Source: Firmicutes bacterium HGW-Firmicutes-11 (lineage in GTDB: Bacteria; Bacillota; Clostridia; Peptostreptococcales; Anaerovoracaceae). Taken from it: a stretch of DNA of 64,000 nucleotides. The stretch is taken from contig PHAE01000002.1 of NCBI GenBank assembly GCA_002840285.1, forward strand, positions 62,001 to 126,000, given 5' to 3'. The number at the start of each line of letters is the position of its first letter. Position 1 is the first letter of the stretch. The notes under the pieces are model-generated. The model had not been told where the DNA came from. It did no database searches and worked only from the letters and a program-made list of their open reading frames with translations. Made by a program: the position numbers and the translations under genes. Positions 43,652 to 53,860 of this stretch are shown here, one piece after another.

Positions 43652-45888
43652 TGCAGGAAACAATAAAAATCGGCGGGATGACCTGCGCATCCTGCTCCGC
43701 GAGGGTCGAGAAATCAATAGCCAAATTGGAAGGAGTCGAAAAAGTAACGGTGAATCTGGCGACAGAAAAAGCTTCCGTTACCTTCGATCCCTCACTTACC
43801 AACTTGGACGCTTTACGACAGGTGATCGAAGAAACCGGATACGAAGTACTGGATATCGAGCGAAAAGAGACTGTCGATACCGATCGGATCCGTAGGGAAA
43901 AAGAACGACATACTCTGCTGTTAAAGTTTATTGTGGCTGCCGTATTTGGTTTGCCTCTGCTTTATTTTGCCATGGTGCCCATGGTATCATGGTGGCCGTT
44001 TCCCATTCCGCAGGAGCTCCATCCGATGCAGTACCCTCTCCGCTTTGCCTTATTACAGATGTTTATGACGATTCCCGTTCTGATCGCCGGCCACCGATTC
44101 TACTCGGTCGGGTTCAAAGCCCTGTGGCAGCGAAACCCGAACATGGATTCTCTGGTCGCGATCGGAACATCTGCTGCGGTTATTTTTAGTCTGTACAACA
44201 CCTTCTTGATCTCTGAGGGCAATCATATGGCGGTGGACTCCCTCTACTACGAAACCGCCGGAATCATAATTGCTTTGATTCTGTTGGGCAAGTATTTGGA
44301 GTCTGTTTCAAAAGGCAAAACCTCAGAGGCAATCAAAAAATTGATGGAGCTGGCTCCCAAAATGGCCACTGTGCTTCGCAACGGCGAGGAAACCATGATT
44401 CCCGTGGATGCTGTTTCCGTTGGAGATATCATCCTTGTTCGCCCTGGAGAAAAAATTCCGGTCGACGGCGTCGTGGAAAGTGGCAATACTTCCATCGACG
44501 AGTCTATGCTGACCGGTGAAAGCATGCCCGTCGACAAAAAAAATGGCGACCGGGTGTTCGCAGCGAGTCTGAATGTCAATGGTTCCATCACCTTCCGTGC
44601 GACAAAAGTCGGCAATGACACTGCACTGGCGCAGATCATACGGCTCGTTGAAGAAGCGCAAGGTTCAAAGGCCCCGATCGCTAAGATGGCGGATATCGTA
44701 TCCGGCTATTTTGTCCCCATTGTATGCGGGATCGCATTGCTTGCTTTTGTTGCATGGATGATTTCCGGTCAGACCCTAGCCTTCTCTCTAACCGTTTTTA
44801 TCTCCATTTTGGTGATCGCCTGCCCTTGCGCCCTCGGCTTGGCAACGCCGACCGCCATCATGGTCGGAACCGGCAAAGGCGCCGAAAACGGCATCTTGAT
44901 CAAGGGTGGAGAAGCCCTCGAGATGGCGCATAAAATACAAATAATAGTGTTCGATAAGACCGGGACGATCACCCAGGGCAAACCAGCGGTCACCGATGTG
45001 ATCCCGAGAGATGGTTTTGAAGAAGAGAGTTTGCTTCGGATCGCCGCCTCAGCAGAAAACTCTTCCGAACACCCGCTTGGTCAGGCCATCGTGAACGAGG
45101 CAGCTTCGAGACGATTGAGTCTCCTAGAAGTGAGTCAATTCCTTGCGATTCCCGGTCAGGGGATCGAGGTGCTTGTCGACGGAAGGCAACTTCTTGCAGG
45201 TAACCAAAAGATGATGTTGGAACGCAACATCTCGTTGGACGCTATGAATGAAACATCGGATCGCCTGGCCGAACAAGGCAAGACACCGATGTATATTGCC
45301 TTAGATGGCGCATTAGCAGGCATCATTGCTGTTGCTGATGTAGTAAAGGAAAGCAGCGCAAATGCGATCCGCACTCTCAAAGAGATGGGTATCGAAGTTG
45401 CCATGATCACAGGGGACAATCAAAAAACGGCTCATGCAATTGCTGCTCAAGTGGGGATCGACCGAATCCTGGCGGAGGTTCTCCCCGGAGAAAAAGCCAA
45501 TGAGGTCAAGAAGCTGCAGGCAGAGGGCCGAAGAGTTGCCATGGTCGGCGATGGGATCAACGATTCCCCTGCTCTCGCTCAGTCGGACATAGGAATTGCC
45601 ATCGGCTCCGGCACAGACGTTGCTATGGAGTCGGCTGATATCGTTCTCATGCGCAACGACCTTCTGGATGTCGCAACAGCCATACGGCTCAGCAAAAGTA
45701 CGATCCGCAATATCAAGCAAAATTTGTTTTGGGCCTTCGGCTACAACGTGGCGGGAATCCCCATCGCCGCCGGAGTGTTGTACCTCTTCGGAGGTCCGCT
45801 TCTCAACCCTATTTTTGCGGCTGCTGCTATGGCGTTCAGTTCCGTATCCGTTGTAACGAATGCGTTGCGGCTAAAGAGGTTTCGATGA
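43648..45888 (+). CDS. copA: Copper-exporting P1B-type ATPase
   Basis: The 746-residue pump has one N-terminal heavy-metal domain with [10 protein letters not shown], an actuator with TGESMP, the membrane metal site [13 protein letters not shown], the phosphorylation site [10 protein letters not shown], the nucleotide-binding [10 protein letters not shown] and the hinge [12 protein letters not shown]. The CPC motif and later N(Y)N-type residues in [15 protein letters not shown] fit monovalent copper (or silver) transport. It is the second gene of the copper operon and overlaps both neighbours by 4 bases. Confidence 0.95.
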   Translation: MMQETIKIGGMTCASCSARVEKSIAKLEGVEKVTVNLATEKASVTFDPSLTNLDALRQVIEETGYEVLDIERKETVDTDRIRREKERHTLLLKFIVAAVFGLPLLYFAMVPMVSWWPFPIPQELHPMQYPLRFALLQMFMTIPVLIAGHRFYSVGFKALWQRNPNMDSLVAIGTSAAVIFSLYNTFLISEGNHMAVDSLYYETAGIIIALILLGKYLESVSKGKTSEAIKKLMELAPKMATVLRNGEETMIPVDAVSVGDIILVRPGEKIPVDGVVESGNTSIDESMLTGESMPVDKKNGDRVFAASLNVNGSITFRATKVGNDTALAQIIRLVEEAQGSKAPIAKMADIVSGYFVPIVCGIALLAFVAWMISGQTLAFSLTVFISILVIACPCALGLATPTAIMVGTGKGAENGILIKGGEALEMAHKIQIIVFDKTGTITQGKPAVTDVIPRDGFEEESLLRIAASAENSSEHPLGQAIVNEAASRRLSLLEVSQFLAIPGQGIEVLVDGRQLLAGNQKMMLERNISLDAMNETSDRLAEQGKTPMYIALDGALAGIIAVADVVKESSANAIRTLKEMGIEVAMITGDNQKTAHAIAAQVGIDRILAEVLPGEKANEVKKLQAEGRRVAMVGDGINDSPALAQSDIGIAIGSGTDVAMESADIVLMRNDLLDVATAIRLSKSTIRNIKQNLFWAFGYNVAGIPIAAGVLYLFGGPLLNPIFAAAAMAFSSVSVVTNALRLKRFR

Positions 45889-46577
45889 AAAAAATTATGA
45901 TCGTAGAAGACGAGGAGAAAATCAGCGAAGTCATTGCTTCCTTTCTGACTTCGAAAGGGTATGGGACACTTGTCGCTAATACGGGAACTAAGGCTCTGGC
46001 AATGCTTGAGAATGAGGTAGTATCGCTCGTTCTGTTGGATCTAATGCTACCAGAATTGAGTGGAGAGGAAGTGTGTCGCAGGATCCGTTTGATATCAAGG
46101 GTTCCAATCATTATGCTGACCGCAAAATCCAGTGAACCCGATCTGTTGCACGGTCTCGATATCGGAGCAGATGATTACATAACAAAACCGTTTAGTCTGA
46201 AAGCCCTACACGCGCGGATCGAGGCCGTATTGCGCCGTTCCACTGATGACCTGGTATCCCTGCAAAGCAAGCTCGTCATCGACGATGGCGCGCTTGTTAT
46301 TGATTTTAACGCTCGTAAGGTGACAAAACTCAGCCAGGAAGTCAGGCTAACACCAAACGAGTATAAAATACTTGCAGCGTTGGCCAAATATCCAAATAAA
46401 GTCTTCACCCGTGACGAATTGATCGTCACCGCTCTCGGCGATGATTTCCTGGGTTTTGACCGGGCCATTGACAGTCATATCAAGAATCTCCGTCAAAAGA
46501 TCGAACTTGATCCCAAAAACCCTATTTACGTCAAAACCGTTTTTGGGGTTGGTTATCGCTTTGGTGGTGGAAAATGA
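45885..46577 (+). CDS. OmpR-family response regulator of the copper operon
   Basis: The 230-residue protein has a receiver domain with VEDEEKIS at the start, phosphoacceptor Asp in [13 protein letters not shown] (near 51) and DDYITKPFS, and a winged-helix output domain ending [15 protein letters not shown]. The ATG overlaps the copA stop by 4 bases, so the regulator is made together with the pump. Copper-responsive control is inferred from this linkage. Confidence 0.93.
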   Translation: MKKIMIVEDEEKISEVIASFLTSKGYGTLVANTGTKALAMLENEVVSLVLLDLMLPELSGEEVCRRIRLISRVPIIMLTAKSSEPDLLHGLDIGADDYITKPFSLKALHARIEAVLRRSTDDLVSLQSKLVIDDGALVIDFNARKVTKLSQEVRLTPNEYKILAALAKYPNKVFTRDELIVTALGDDFLGFDRAIDSHIKNLRQKIELDPKNPIYVKTVFGVGYRFGGGK

Positions 46578-47965
46578 AACACAGTCTTCGCAGAAAACTA
46601 ACATCAACCATACTGGCAGTGGTCTTACTTTCCATCGCCATCGTCAGTTTCACTTCCAATTATTTCATTAACCGCCTGTTTGCCGATTATGTCAAAGAGC
46701 AGCAGCTCCTTCAGTCTCAAATCATCGTCTCAACCATGAGTAGCCAATACGACAGCGACACTGATCACTGGAACCTTGACAACATCAGTGCGTTGGGCAT
46801 GTTTTCCATTTATGACGGTTATATCATCAAAGTTATGGATGCCAACGGCACTGTCCTTTGGGACGCACAATCTCATGATATGGAACTTTGCAACCGCGTC
46901 ATGGCGGATATTGAACAGCGAATGAATCTTCAATACCCCGGTCTTAACGGTGAATTCAAGACCACAATACACGAGATGGCCGTCGATGATACTGTGATCG
47001 GTTCCGTCAGCATCAGCAATTTTGGACCTTACTTTCTCGACGACAGCCAATTTGAGTTTCTGCGTTCTTTGAACGCCATCCTTCTTGGCATTGGAGTTCT
47101 TGCATTGCTTGTTTCGATCGTGATTGGCAGTATGCTCGCGAAGCGCATCAGCGAACCGATTTTGAAGACCGTTGAAGCTGCCGGTCATATCGCTGCCGGA
47201 AATTATACCATCCGGCTAGAGGAATCCAGCGGCACAGGGGAGCTGAAGATGCTAGTTACATCCATAAACGATCTGGCAAATTCCTTGGAATCGATGGAAG
47301 CGATGCGTAAACAACTGACAGAAGATGTGGCTCATGAGCTTCGGACTCCAGTCACGATCCTACAGTCCTATATCGAATCTATGATAGATGGCATGTGGGA
47401 TGTCACACCGGAACGGCTCAACAGTTGCTACGAAGAAGTCGATCGAATCGGTCGTCTCATCGATGATCTGGAAAAGCTCTCCCGTATTGAGAGTGAAGGG
47501 TTCCATTTGTCCAAAAAATCTGTCGCTCTTCATACAGTCCTGGAATCAACAGTTTCGGGATTTTTCAATGAGCTTGATCGCAAAGGTTTGACCATTGAGA
47601 TCACTGGTAGCCAGCCAATCGTTTCCGCAGATCCCGATCGGTTACAGCAGGTCGCAACAAATCTACTTTCCAACGCTGTTAAATATGCGAAAGAAGGAAG
47701 TCCTCTCAGCGTCCACATTTTTGAATCGGACGATGAAGCAGGATTTTCATTCAATGATAAAGGAGACGGAATCCCGAAGGAGGAATTGCCCTTTATTTTC
47801 GAGCGGTTTTATCGGGCAGACAAATCCCGGAACCGCTCGACTGGCGGCTCCGGGATCGGATTGACTATAGTGAAGTCGATCGTTGAGGCTCATGGAGGAA
47901 GGGTGGAAGTGGAAAGTGTCGTGGGAATCGGCAGCACATTCACAGTGACGATCCCGAAAGTCTAA
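46574..47965 (+). CDS. Sensor histidine kinase of the copper operon
   Basis: The 463-residue kinase has two transmembrane helices (about 10-32 and 165-188), an extracellular sensor region between them, HAMP (about 190-240), the phosphoacceptor histidine in EDVAHELRTPVT (near 256) and ATPase motifs TNLLSNAVKYA, DKGDGIPKEE and GGSGIGLTI. No obvious Cys or Met cluster is seen in the sensor part, so direct copper binding is not evident. Its stop overlaps the convergent GGDEF gene by 4 bases. Confidence 0.93.
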   Translation: MKHSLRRKLTSTILAVVLLSIAIVSFTSNYFINRLFADYVKEQQLLQSQIIVSTMSSQYDSDTDHWNLDNISALGMFSIYDGYIIKVMDANGTVLWDAQSHDMELCNRVMADIEQRMNLQYPGLNGEFKTTIHEMAVDDTVIGSVSISNFGPYFLDDSQFEFLRSLNAILLGIGVLALLVSIVIGSMLAKRISEPILKTVEAAGHIAAGNYTIRLEESSGTGELKMLVTSINDLANSLESMEAMRKQLTEDVAHELRTPVTILQSYIESMIDGMWDVTPERLNSCYEEVDRIGRLIDDLEKLSRIESEGFHLSKKSVALHTVLESTVSGFFNELDRKGLTIEITGSQPIVSADPDRLQQVATNLLSNAVKYAKEGSPLSVHIFESDDEAGFSFNDKGDGIPKEELPFIFERFYRADKSRNRSTGGSGIGLTIVKSIVEAHGGRVEVESVVGIGSTFTVTIPKV

Positions 47966-48939
47966 CCGACGATCTGATTTCTGCCTTTGTTCTTTGCCGC
48001 ATAGAGATTTTGATCCGCAGCATCGATGAGTTCTGTTTCGTCCTCACCCTTGTACTCTTTCGCGCCGCCGCTGATCGTGACGTGGAATCCATCGCCAAAA
48101 TCAAACTTTTCTATGTTCATCCGCATCCTTTCCGCGACGGCGATGGCGTTATCTGCATCGGTATTGGGGAGGATCACCAGAAACTCTTCTCCGCCATACC
48201 GGCCAACAGTGTCGAGCCCTCGCAGCGTATGTGCAAGAATGCCTGCCACTTCCTTCAACACCTTGTCGCCGAACATGTGCCCTCTTGTGTCGTTCACTCG
48301 CTTGAAATGATCGATGTCAAGCATTATGACGGTCAAGGGGGTTTTGTTGATGGATGCCTGGATCACTCTGCTCTCCAGTTCTCCCATGATCGCTTTGCGA
48401 TTTCTGATCCCGGTCAGCGCATCGGTGTCCACAGTCACTCTAAGGTTTTCATTGCTCCGTTCGAGAGCCTCTTCTCTCTCTTTCTTTTCGGTGATATCAA
48501 AAACGATCCCGGCGACAAAAGCCGGTGATCCGTCTTGGTTCCATTGCGTGATCTTTCCTCGATCGTGAAACCATTTGAAGCTTCCATCCTTCGCTTGAAT
48601 GCGATATTCCGCCTCGTATACTTTTCTCTCTCCACGCAGATGCGCCGTCATCGCTTCCATCGTAGCGTCATGATCCTCCGGATGTAGCCGATCGGTAAAA
48701 AATCGGTATCCAACGGACTCCGGGAGTTCATCCATGGTGTATCCGAGAACGATTATTTTCAGGGGATTGAACACGACCGTGTTGCTGATGATATTCCAAT
48801 ACCAATGCCCCAGATTGCCGGTCCATGCAAAATCCAGCTTCGTCTCGGATTCTTTTTCACGCAGCAATTCCCGGTTGAGCATTTCCAGTTCATCAATTTT
48901 ACGAAGCAGTTCCTTCTTGCTCATTTTTGAATGTTCCAT
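47962..48939 (-). CDS. PAS-GGDEF diguanylate cyclase
   Basis: The 325-residue soluble protein has a short N-terminal coiled coil (about 5-35), a PAS domain with PAC tail (about 38-155) and a GGDEF domain (about 165-325) with an intact GRYGGEEF site and an R-G-L-D inhibitory site. It should make cyclic di-GMP and be product-inhibited. It is a single gene, convergent with the copper kinase. Confidence 0.9.
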   Translation of the reverse strand: MEHSKMSKKELLRKIDELEMLNRELLREKESETKLDFAWTGNLGHWYWNIISNTVVFNPLKIIVLGYTMDELPESVGYRFFTDRLHPEDHDATMEAMTAHLRGERKVYEAEYRIQAKDGSFKWFHDRGKITQWNQDGSPAFVAGIVFDITEKKEREEALERSNENLRVTVDTDALTGIRNRKAIMGELESRVIQASINKTPLTVIMLDIDHFKRVNDTRGHMFGDKVLKEVAGILAHTLRGLDTVGRYGGEEFLVILPNTDADNAIAVAERMRMNIEKFDFGDGFHVTISGGAKEYKGEDETELIDAADQNLYAAKNKGRNQIVG

Positions 48940-48975
48940 ACCGCTCCCCCTTTCATCTTATCATAATGAAACAAC

Positions 48976-49731
48976 TCAGCTGTTGTCAAGGAACAGCCAT
49001 GGACAGAATTTGCGCTCCAACAGATCCAGCAATCGGAACAACAGTATTCCAAGCAGACTCAATGCCATGACGCCGGCAAACATCGCCACATAATCCACCA
49101 TGACCCAACTGTTCATGATGAAGTAGCCTATCCCATACCGGGTCGCATAGTTTTCTGCGAAAAACAAGGCGGCGATGCCGATGCCGATGCTGATCCGCAA
49201 GGCAGAAATCATCTTAGGCATGACCGCCGGCAGTATCAAGTCAAAAAACAACATTCTGCCACCAAGCCCAAGCGAGCGGGCAGAATCGACCATTTCCTTG
49301 GTGATCTCCTTGATGCCGTCTCGTGCGGCAAGCAGTATCTGAAAAAAAATGATCGTTATGATGAGGATGATTTTTGAAGCATCGCCAAGGCCAAACAGCA
49401 CAAGAAACACCGGTAAAAATGCGATCTTGGGGATGGGATACAGCAGATAGACCACCGGGGACAGATACTTGTCTGCTCTTTTGCTCCATCCGATGTAGAT
49501 GCCAAGGGGAAGTCCTACGATCACAGACAACATGACCGCCACCAGTATCCGGTATAGGCTTACTCCAATGTGGAGCAAAAGGTTTCCGGTCATCAGTTTG
49601 AAAAATGTGACTGTGGTCTCCCATGGCCCTGGAACGATCGGTGAACGAACCGCGAGGTGTAGAAGATACCACAAAGCGATCACGATCATAACTCCATACA
49701 AGGTTCTGTTTTGCGATCCGGGTGGTTTCAC
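48976..49731 (-). CDS. NitT/TauT-type ABC transporter permease
   Basis: The 251-residue protein has about six transmembrane helices and the inner-membrane coupling motif of binding-protein-dependent permeases (AARDGIKEITKEMVDSARSL). It matches the SsuC/TauC/NrtB class. It is the last gene of the seven-gene operon beginning with the diaminopropionate ammonia-lyase. It overlaps the ATPase gene by 4 bases. The substrate is unknown. Confidence 0.9.
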   Translation of the reverse strand: MKPPGSQNRTLYGVMIVIALWYLLHLAVRSPIVPGPWETTVTFFKLMTGNLLLHIGVSLYRILVAVMLSVIVGLPLGIYIGWSKRADKYLSPVVYLLYPIPKIAFLPVFLVLFGLGDASKIILIITIIFFQILLAARDGIKEITKEMVDSARSLGLGGRMLFFDLILPAVMPKMISALRISIGIGIAALFFAENYATRYGIGYFIMNSWVMVDYVAMFAGVMALSLLGILLFRLLDLLERKFCPWLFLDNS

Positions 49732-50468
49732 GACTTCCGCTCACCACCTTCATAGAGCCAGTGTCTGACCTCTTTGCACAAGGCGAAGTATTCCGGGTTC
49801 GACCGGATGTTTTCCTCGCCGAAGTGTGGATTATGTATCGTTCTGATTATGGAGCCCTCTTTCATGACAACAATTTTTTGTCCCAGAAAAACAGCTTCTT
49901 CTATGCTATGGGTCACGAGTATCAATGTCATGGGGCACAATTGGTGCAAATGGAGAATGTGGTTTTGAAGATGCTCCTTTGTCATAGCGTCCAGGGCGGA
50001 AGATGCTTCGTCCAAGAGCAGCAGATCCGGTTCGATCAAGAGCGTTCTCGCGATCGCTACCCGCTGTTTTTGACCACCGGACAGCTGCACAGGATACTTG
50101 TGTCGTTGCTCGATAATCCCCAGATCGTTCAGCAATTCTATCGCCTTTTCCTGTACAGCTTCTCCTTCAATATTTCTTGCTTTGGCGCCAAGCATCACGT
50201 TTTTCCATACGGTTTTCCACGGCAACAGTCCTCCGCTTTGAAGAATGATCCCGGTTTCCTTTCGAACGCCGTGAAGCGGCTCTCCATGAACGAGGATCTC
50301 ACCTTCCCCCGGAACGAGAAGGCCTGCGAGCGCATAGAGAAGCGTCGTCTTCCCACACCCGGAGGGACCGATGATAGCGCACGTCTGATTCTGCTCAACA
50401 GTCAGGCTGAACTCCCGCAACGCCTCCTCGTCACCATAGGCAACGGATATCTTTTTGATTTCGATCAT
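49728..50468 (-). CDS. NitT/TauT-type ABC transporter ATPase
   Basis: The 246-residue ATPase has Walker A GPSGCGKTT (near 37), signature LSGGQKQRVAIARTLL and Walker B LLLLDEASSALD, where the usual Pro after DE is Ala. The start is placed at the ATG overlapping the binding-protein stop by 4 bases; the longer frame has no support. Confidence 0.92.
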   Translation of the reverse strand: MIEIKKISVAYGDEEALREFSLTVEQNQTCAIIGPSGCGKTTLLYALAGLLVPGEGEILVHGEPLHGVRKETGIILQSGGLLPWKTVWKNVMLGAKARNIEGEAVQEKAIELLNDLGIIEQRHKYPVQLSGGQKQRVAIARTLLIEPDLLLLDEASSALDAMTKEHLQNHILHLHQLCPMTLILVTHSIEEAVFLGQKIVVMKEGSIIRTIHNPHFGEENIRSNPEYFALCKEVRHWLYEGGERKS

Positions 50469-51388
50469 TGCCCTACGTACTTTCTTTCCACGAGAGCGTC
50501 CGCATCGACTGCAAGATCCTTTTTCACGACAGCGGAGGTCCACTGAATGATTTCTTCAATGTATGCCTTGTCCGGTAAGGAGGCTTTCGTGTATACTGGT
50601 AAAACGATCAGATCCCGCACTTCCGGACTTAGATTCGGGATTTTTTTCATCAGAATATCGAGCGCTTCCGCCGGATCGTTATTGATATCTTCCACCGCCT
50701 TGTTATAGGCCTCGTGAAACAAGCGGATCGCCTCTCCCTTTTCTTCAAGCGCTTTGGCAGTGAAGACCATCACGTCCGGGCAATTGCCATCTTCCAGCTC
50801 ATACAGTGTTTTTTCCAGACCGTTCAGTTCTCCCATGGATGCAACCGGTTCAGGGAACAGTCCCATATCAAGATCGCCGCTGCCAATGGCCGCCAGTCTC
50901 GCCGGGATCTCCGTGATAAAAACCTTTTCGATCTTGTATTGATTGCCAAGCCACTTGTCGATCAGGTAGTTTGTGACGCTGACTTCCATCATACCGACCT
51001 TGATGGATTCCAGATCTTTACTTCCGGGTTTTGATAACACCGGAAAAACACCGTTGGTCATGGTAGTCGCTTTGATATCAAATCCGCCGTCCACATTGGT
51101 GGCAACTGCGATCAGGTCAGTCATTGCTCCGTCGATCGAAAACGTCTGCAACGCACTCTGACGGTTCTGCGGATTGGTGAAAATCTCCAACGCGACGGCC
51201 AGTCCGAGATCGTCGAAGTACCCTTTTTCTTGTGCAAGCAGTATCGGCGCTGCGTCCACCGCTGGCATGAGCCCGATGTTCAAGTCCATACTCGTAGACG
51301 GTGCCACGTCAATCGATGAGCAGCCTGCTGCCAATGTTGCCGCCAATAATAGCATTATGATTGCTGCGATGTTTGCTTTCTTTTTCAT
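50465..51388 (-). CDS. NitT/TauT-type ABC transporter substrate-binding lipoprotein
   Basis: The 307-residue protein has a lipoprotein signal ending LAAGC (Cys near 23) and the binding-protein fold of the SsuA/TauA/ThiY class, with LMPAVDAAPILLAQEKGYF near the start of the mature part. It captures a small solute outside the cell for the permease and ATPase encoded next. The ligand cannot be read from sequence; sulfonates, nitrate, aliphatic amines and thiamine precursors are typical for the class. Confidence 0.88.
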   Translation of the reverse strand: MKKKANIAAIIMLLLAATLAAGCSSIDVAPSTSMDLNIGLMPAVDAAPILLAQEKGYFDDLGLAVALEIFTNPQNRQSALQTFSIDGAMTDLIAVATNVDGGFDIKATTMTNGVFPVLSKPGSKDLESIKVGMMEVSVTNYLIDKWLGNQYKIEKVFITEIPARLAAIGSGDLDMGLFPEPVASMGELNGLEKTLYELEDGNCPDVMVFTAKALEEKGEAIRLFHEAYNKAVEDINNDPAEALDILMKKIPNLSPEVRDLIVLPVYTKASLPDKAYIEEIIQWTSAVVKKDLAVDADALVERKYVGQ

Positions 51389-51395
51389 ACGTCTC

Positions 51396-51773
51396 CTATA
51401 TCAGCCACGGTTTTAAGTAGTGGACAAAAAATGCGATCACGATCGCAATCCCGACACTGCGATGCAACAAAGCCAAATTCCGTTTTCTCGTTTTTTTGAA
51501 AATGAATCCCAGTATCCCATTCAGGATCAATAGCATCAGCAGAATGCTACCGGTATGGAGCGTCAATTCCCCATCCAGTTTCCCATAGCCGTGGATCGCT
51601 CCTGAAATGATCAACAGCGCGCCAACATAGGGGTGGATCGCTCTGCCTCTTCGTGTCACCACATTTAAGGATTTGTTCTTTCCTTTGAAATGTCGCTTGT
51701 TTATTTCAAGCAAAACGGGAAATGACAACAAATAGAGCAATAAAATGATGTTGAAAAAAGAATGAACCGTCAT
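51396..51773 (-). CDS. Small four-helix membrane protein with paired histidines, possibly haem-binding
   Basis: The 125-residue protein has four transmembrane helices. Histidines recur in and around the membrane segments: IHPYVGALLIISGAIHGYG, LHTGSILLM, LHRSVG and FFVHYLKPW. This spacing resembles four-helix cytochrome b561-type domains, where such residues bind haem. No closer family is recognised. GGAAAGGAG precedes the chosen ATG at 51773. It lies between the acetyltransferase and the ABC transporter genes, 7 bases before the binding protein. Confidence 0.6.
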   Translation of the reverse strand: MTVHSFFNIILLLYLLSFPVLLEINKRHFKGKNKSLNVVTRRGRAIHPYVGALLIISGAIHGYGKLDGELTLHTGSILLMLLILNGILGFIFKKTRKRNLALLHRSVGIAIVIAFFVHYLKPWLI

Positions 51774-51790
51774 ACGCGAACTCCTTTCCT

Positions 51791-52600
51791 TTACCAATCA
51801 ACCAATTCACCCGGCGGATTCCCTGTCCTTACGGGAGGTTTTTCTTTCCCTTTAAGGATCGCCTCGAATCCAATGGATGTGGCGATCATGCCTGCCGACT
51901 CCAGGCTCCAGCGCGACAGCGTATTGTAGTACCAGCAACCAGCTGAGGGGATCATGCCGTTCTCATAGACCCAGTCTTTCAGACAGAGAAGTATCCTCTT
52001 TGCAACACCCTTGCGCCGAAACGCTGGATTTGCAAACATTCCGATCGATGCCAGGCCGGGAAGAAACTGGCTTGGCTCCACGATCCCTGCGCCCAGAAAT
52101 TCGCCTCTATCCTCAAGCACAAAAATCGTGCCGATCGAATCGTCGAAGAAATTGCCGCAGATCTCATGTATCAGCGGATCGTCCTCTGGCGTCGCAGGGC
52201 GAAAAACTGCATGATCCACCAAGGTTTCCTGTCGTTCCACGATACCGCTGTCGATGAACCAACAGCCAACTTTTTCTTTTTCGTAATCCCACTCGGCGAC
52301 GAGGGCTGAAATCAAGGGATCCTGGGTCATGACGAACACTCTTTCCACGCCCAGCTCTTCGATCGTTTGCTCCAGCATCTGCGCCGCGTATCGATACTGT
52401 TCTTTTTTCACATAAAAGAAATGGATCGTTTCCTTGATCAACCCGGTGTAACCAGCCACATTCCCTTCTCGGAACAGTTGATAAAGGTCGCATTTGGATA
52501 CCTTGTCCTCCAGCCAGGAATCCATCGGATAGGTCAATGTCTTCATGTGTTCAATCAGCAGGTCTCTGATTTCCTGTTGTTCCGTCTTTTCGATCATCAT
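51791..52600 (-). CDS. GNAT-family acetyltransferase
   Basis: The 269-residue protein has an acetyl-CoA binding region in its C-terminal half: the strand GAGIVEPSQ, then IGMFANPAFRRKGVAKRIL (near 205-225), which contains the R-x-x-G-[VI]-A loop. The N-terminal half is a second, degenerate GNAT-like or helical region. The acceptor is unknown. The start overlaps the exporter gene stop by 4 bases, so acetylation may be tied to export or detoxification. Confidence 0.82.
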   Translation of the reverse strand: MMIEKTEQQEIRDLLIEHMKTLTYPMDSWLEDKVSKCDLYQLFREGNVAGYTGLIKETIHFFYVKKEQYRYAAQMLEQTIEELGVERVFVMTQDPLISALVAEWDYEKEKVGCWFIDSGIVERQETLVDHAVFRPATPEDDPLIHEICGNFFDDSIGTIFVLEDRGEFLGAGIVEPSQFLPGLASIGMFANPAFRRKGVAKRILLCLKDWVYENGMIPSAGCWYYNTLSRWSLESAGMIATSIGFEAILKGKEKPPVRTGNPPGELVDW

Positions 52601-53844
52601 TCTATCACATCCTCTTTCATCTTGGTTCCGGCAAGCGGCTCACCGGCAGTGAGCAAAGCACGATCGAATCGTAAGAAGACAGCTTGCACGGCAATCATTA
52701 GTCCTGTAGCCACAAGCATCCATTCGATTCGGACGACGTCGGAGAGCGGACCAAAGAACAACATGCCCAAAGGCATGACCGAGCTTGATATCATCGACAA
52801 CACGCTGAACACTCTTCCCAGGAAGTCCATGTCCACTGTTTCCTGAAGCAATACCGTTGCCGGGGTGTTGAAAATCGGTATCGTGATCCCAATGGCAGCC
52901 ATGACTGCCAGATAGACCCAGAAATTTGGTACTATTCCCAGCGCGAGGGTTCCGATGCCGACTCCCATACAGGCAAACGCCATGGAATGGATCCGGTTTC
53001 GAAAACCACCCCAGGCCGCCATGATTGCTCCGCCACCCATCATGCCGATGGAAAATGCGATCTCGATCGCTGTCAAACGCCAGACTTCGTCTCCGAAGGA
53101 TCGCACCACCTGCAGAGGCGTCAAAAAAGAAACTGGAGCAATGAACAGAAAGAACCCGGCGCAGAAAAGGAAATACCGCATGATGAACCGGTGTTGCCTG
53201 ATGTAGCCGATCCCTTCTTTCATGTCTGCGAAATAACCGGTGGTCTGTTTCTCCTTTGCCTTGTTGTGTGCCGGCACATGGAGAAAGAAGAGCAATATCA
53301 TGGCAGCGATCGCGGCAGTTACAACATCGACGAAAAAGATGATCTCGATCGAAGCAAAGGTCAGCAGAGCACCGCTGAGCATCGGCGAGACCAGCATGAC
53401 CATCGCCTGCACGCTTGCGTTGATCCCGTTCACCCTGGTCAACTTCTCTTCCGGTACGATCTGAGGCAGGAATGCCCCCACCGCAGGCATTTGGACTGCT
53501 GTGCCGATCGCCCGAATACCGGATGCAACGAAGAGCAACCATATCATATCGTATCCTATGAGAAACAGGATCGCCAGTATAAGTGTGGTAAACGCAATCA
53601 TGGAGTCGGACAGAACGATGATCATTTTTCGGTTATAGCGGTCTGCCCATACTCCGGCAAAGGGAGAAAGGAAAAAAACCGGCAAAAAACCGCAAATGAT
53701 CGAGATCGTCATCATAACTCCCGACTTGGTTTCCAGTGTGATATACCACATAATGGCGTATTGGACCAAAGAAGATCCAAACAGTGACATCGTCTGGCTT
53801 CCAAGAAACAATACTGTATTCTTTTTCCACTGCTGCTTATTCAA
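52597..53844 (-). CDS. MFS exporter (MFS_3 type, EntS/macrolide efflux-like)
   Basis: The 415-residue protein has 12 transmembrane segments and the motif FAGVWADRYNRKMIIVLSD between helices 2 and 3, which marks the enterobactin-exporter/MefA group. A proton-driven efflux role is expected. It follows the diaminopropionate ammonia-lyase gene by 16 bases. Its natural substrate might be a secondary metabolite or an antibiotic; sequence does not tell. Confidence 0.88.
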   Translation of the reverse strand: MNKQQWKKNTVLFLGSQTMSLFGSSLVQYAIMWYITLETKSGVMMTISIICGFLPVFFLSPFAGVWADRYNRKMIIVLSDSMIAFTTLILAILFLIGYDMIWLLFVASGIRAIGTAVQMPAVGAFLPQIVPEEKLTRVNGINASVQAMVMLVSPMLSGALLTFASIEIIFFVDVVTAAIAAMILLFFLHVPAHNKAKEKQTTGYFADMKEGIGYIRQHRFIMRYFLFCAGFFLFIAPVSFLTPLQVVRSFGDEVWRLTAIEIAFSIGMMGGGAIMAAWGGFRNRIHSMAFACMGVGIGTLALGIVPNFWVYLAVMAAIGITIPIFNTPATVLLQETVDMDFLGRVFSVLSMISSSVMPLGMLFFGPLSDVVRIEWMLVATGLMIAVQAVFLRFDRALLTAGEPLAGTKMKEDVIE

Positions 53845-53860
53845 GAATGTCTCCTGCGCA

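Noticed and set aside
52987..53787. 266-codon frame antisense to the MFS exporter gene
   Set aside because: Composition rich in His, Asp and Arg without structure, typical of a reverse-complement shadow.
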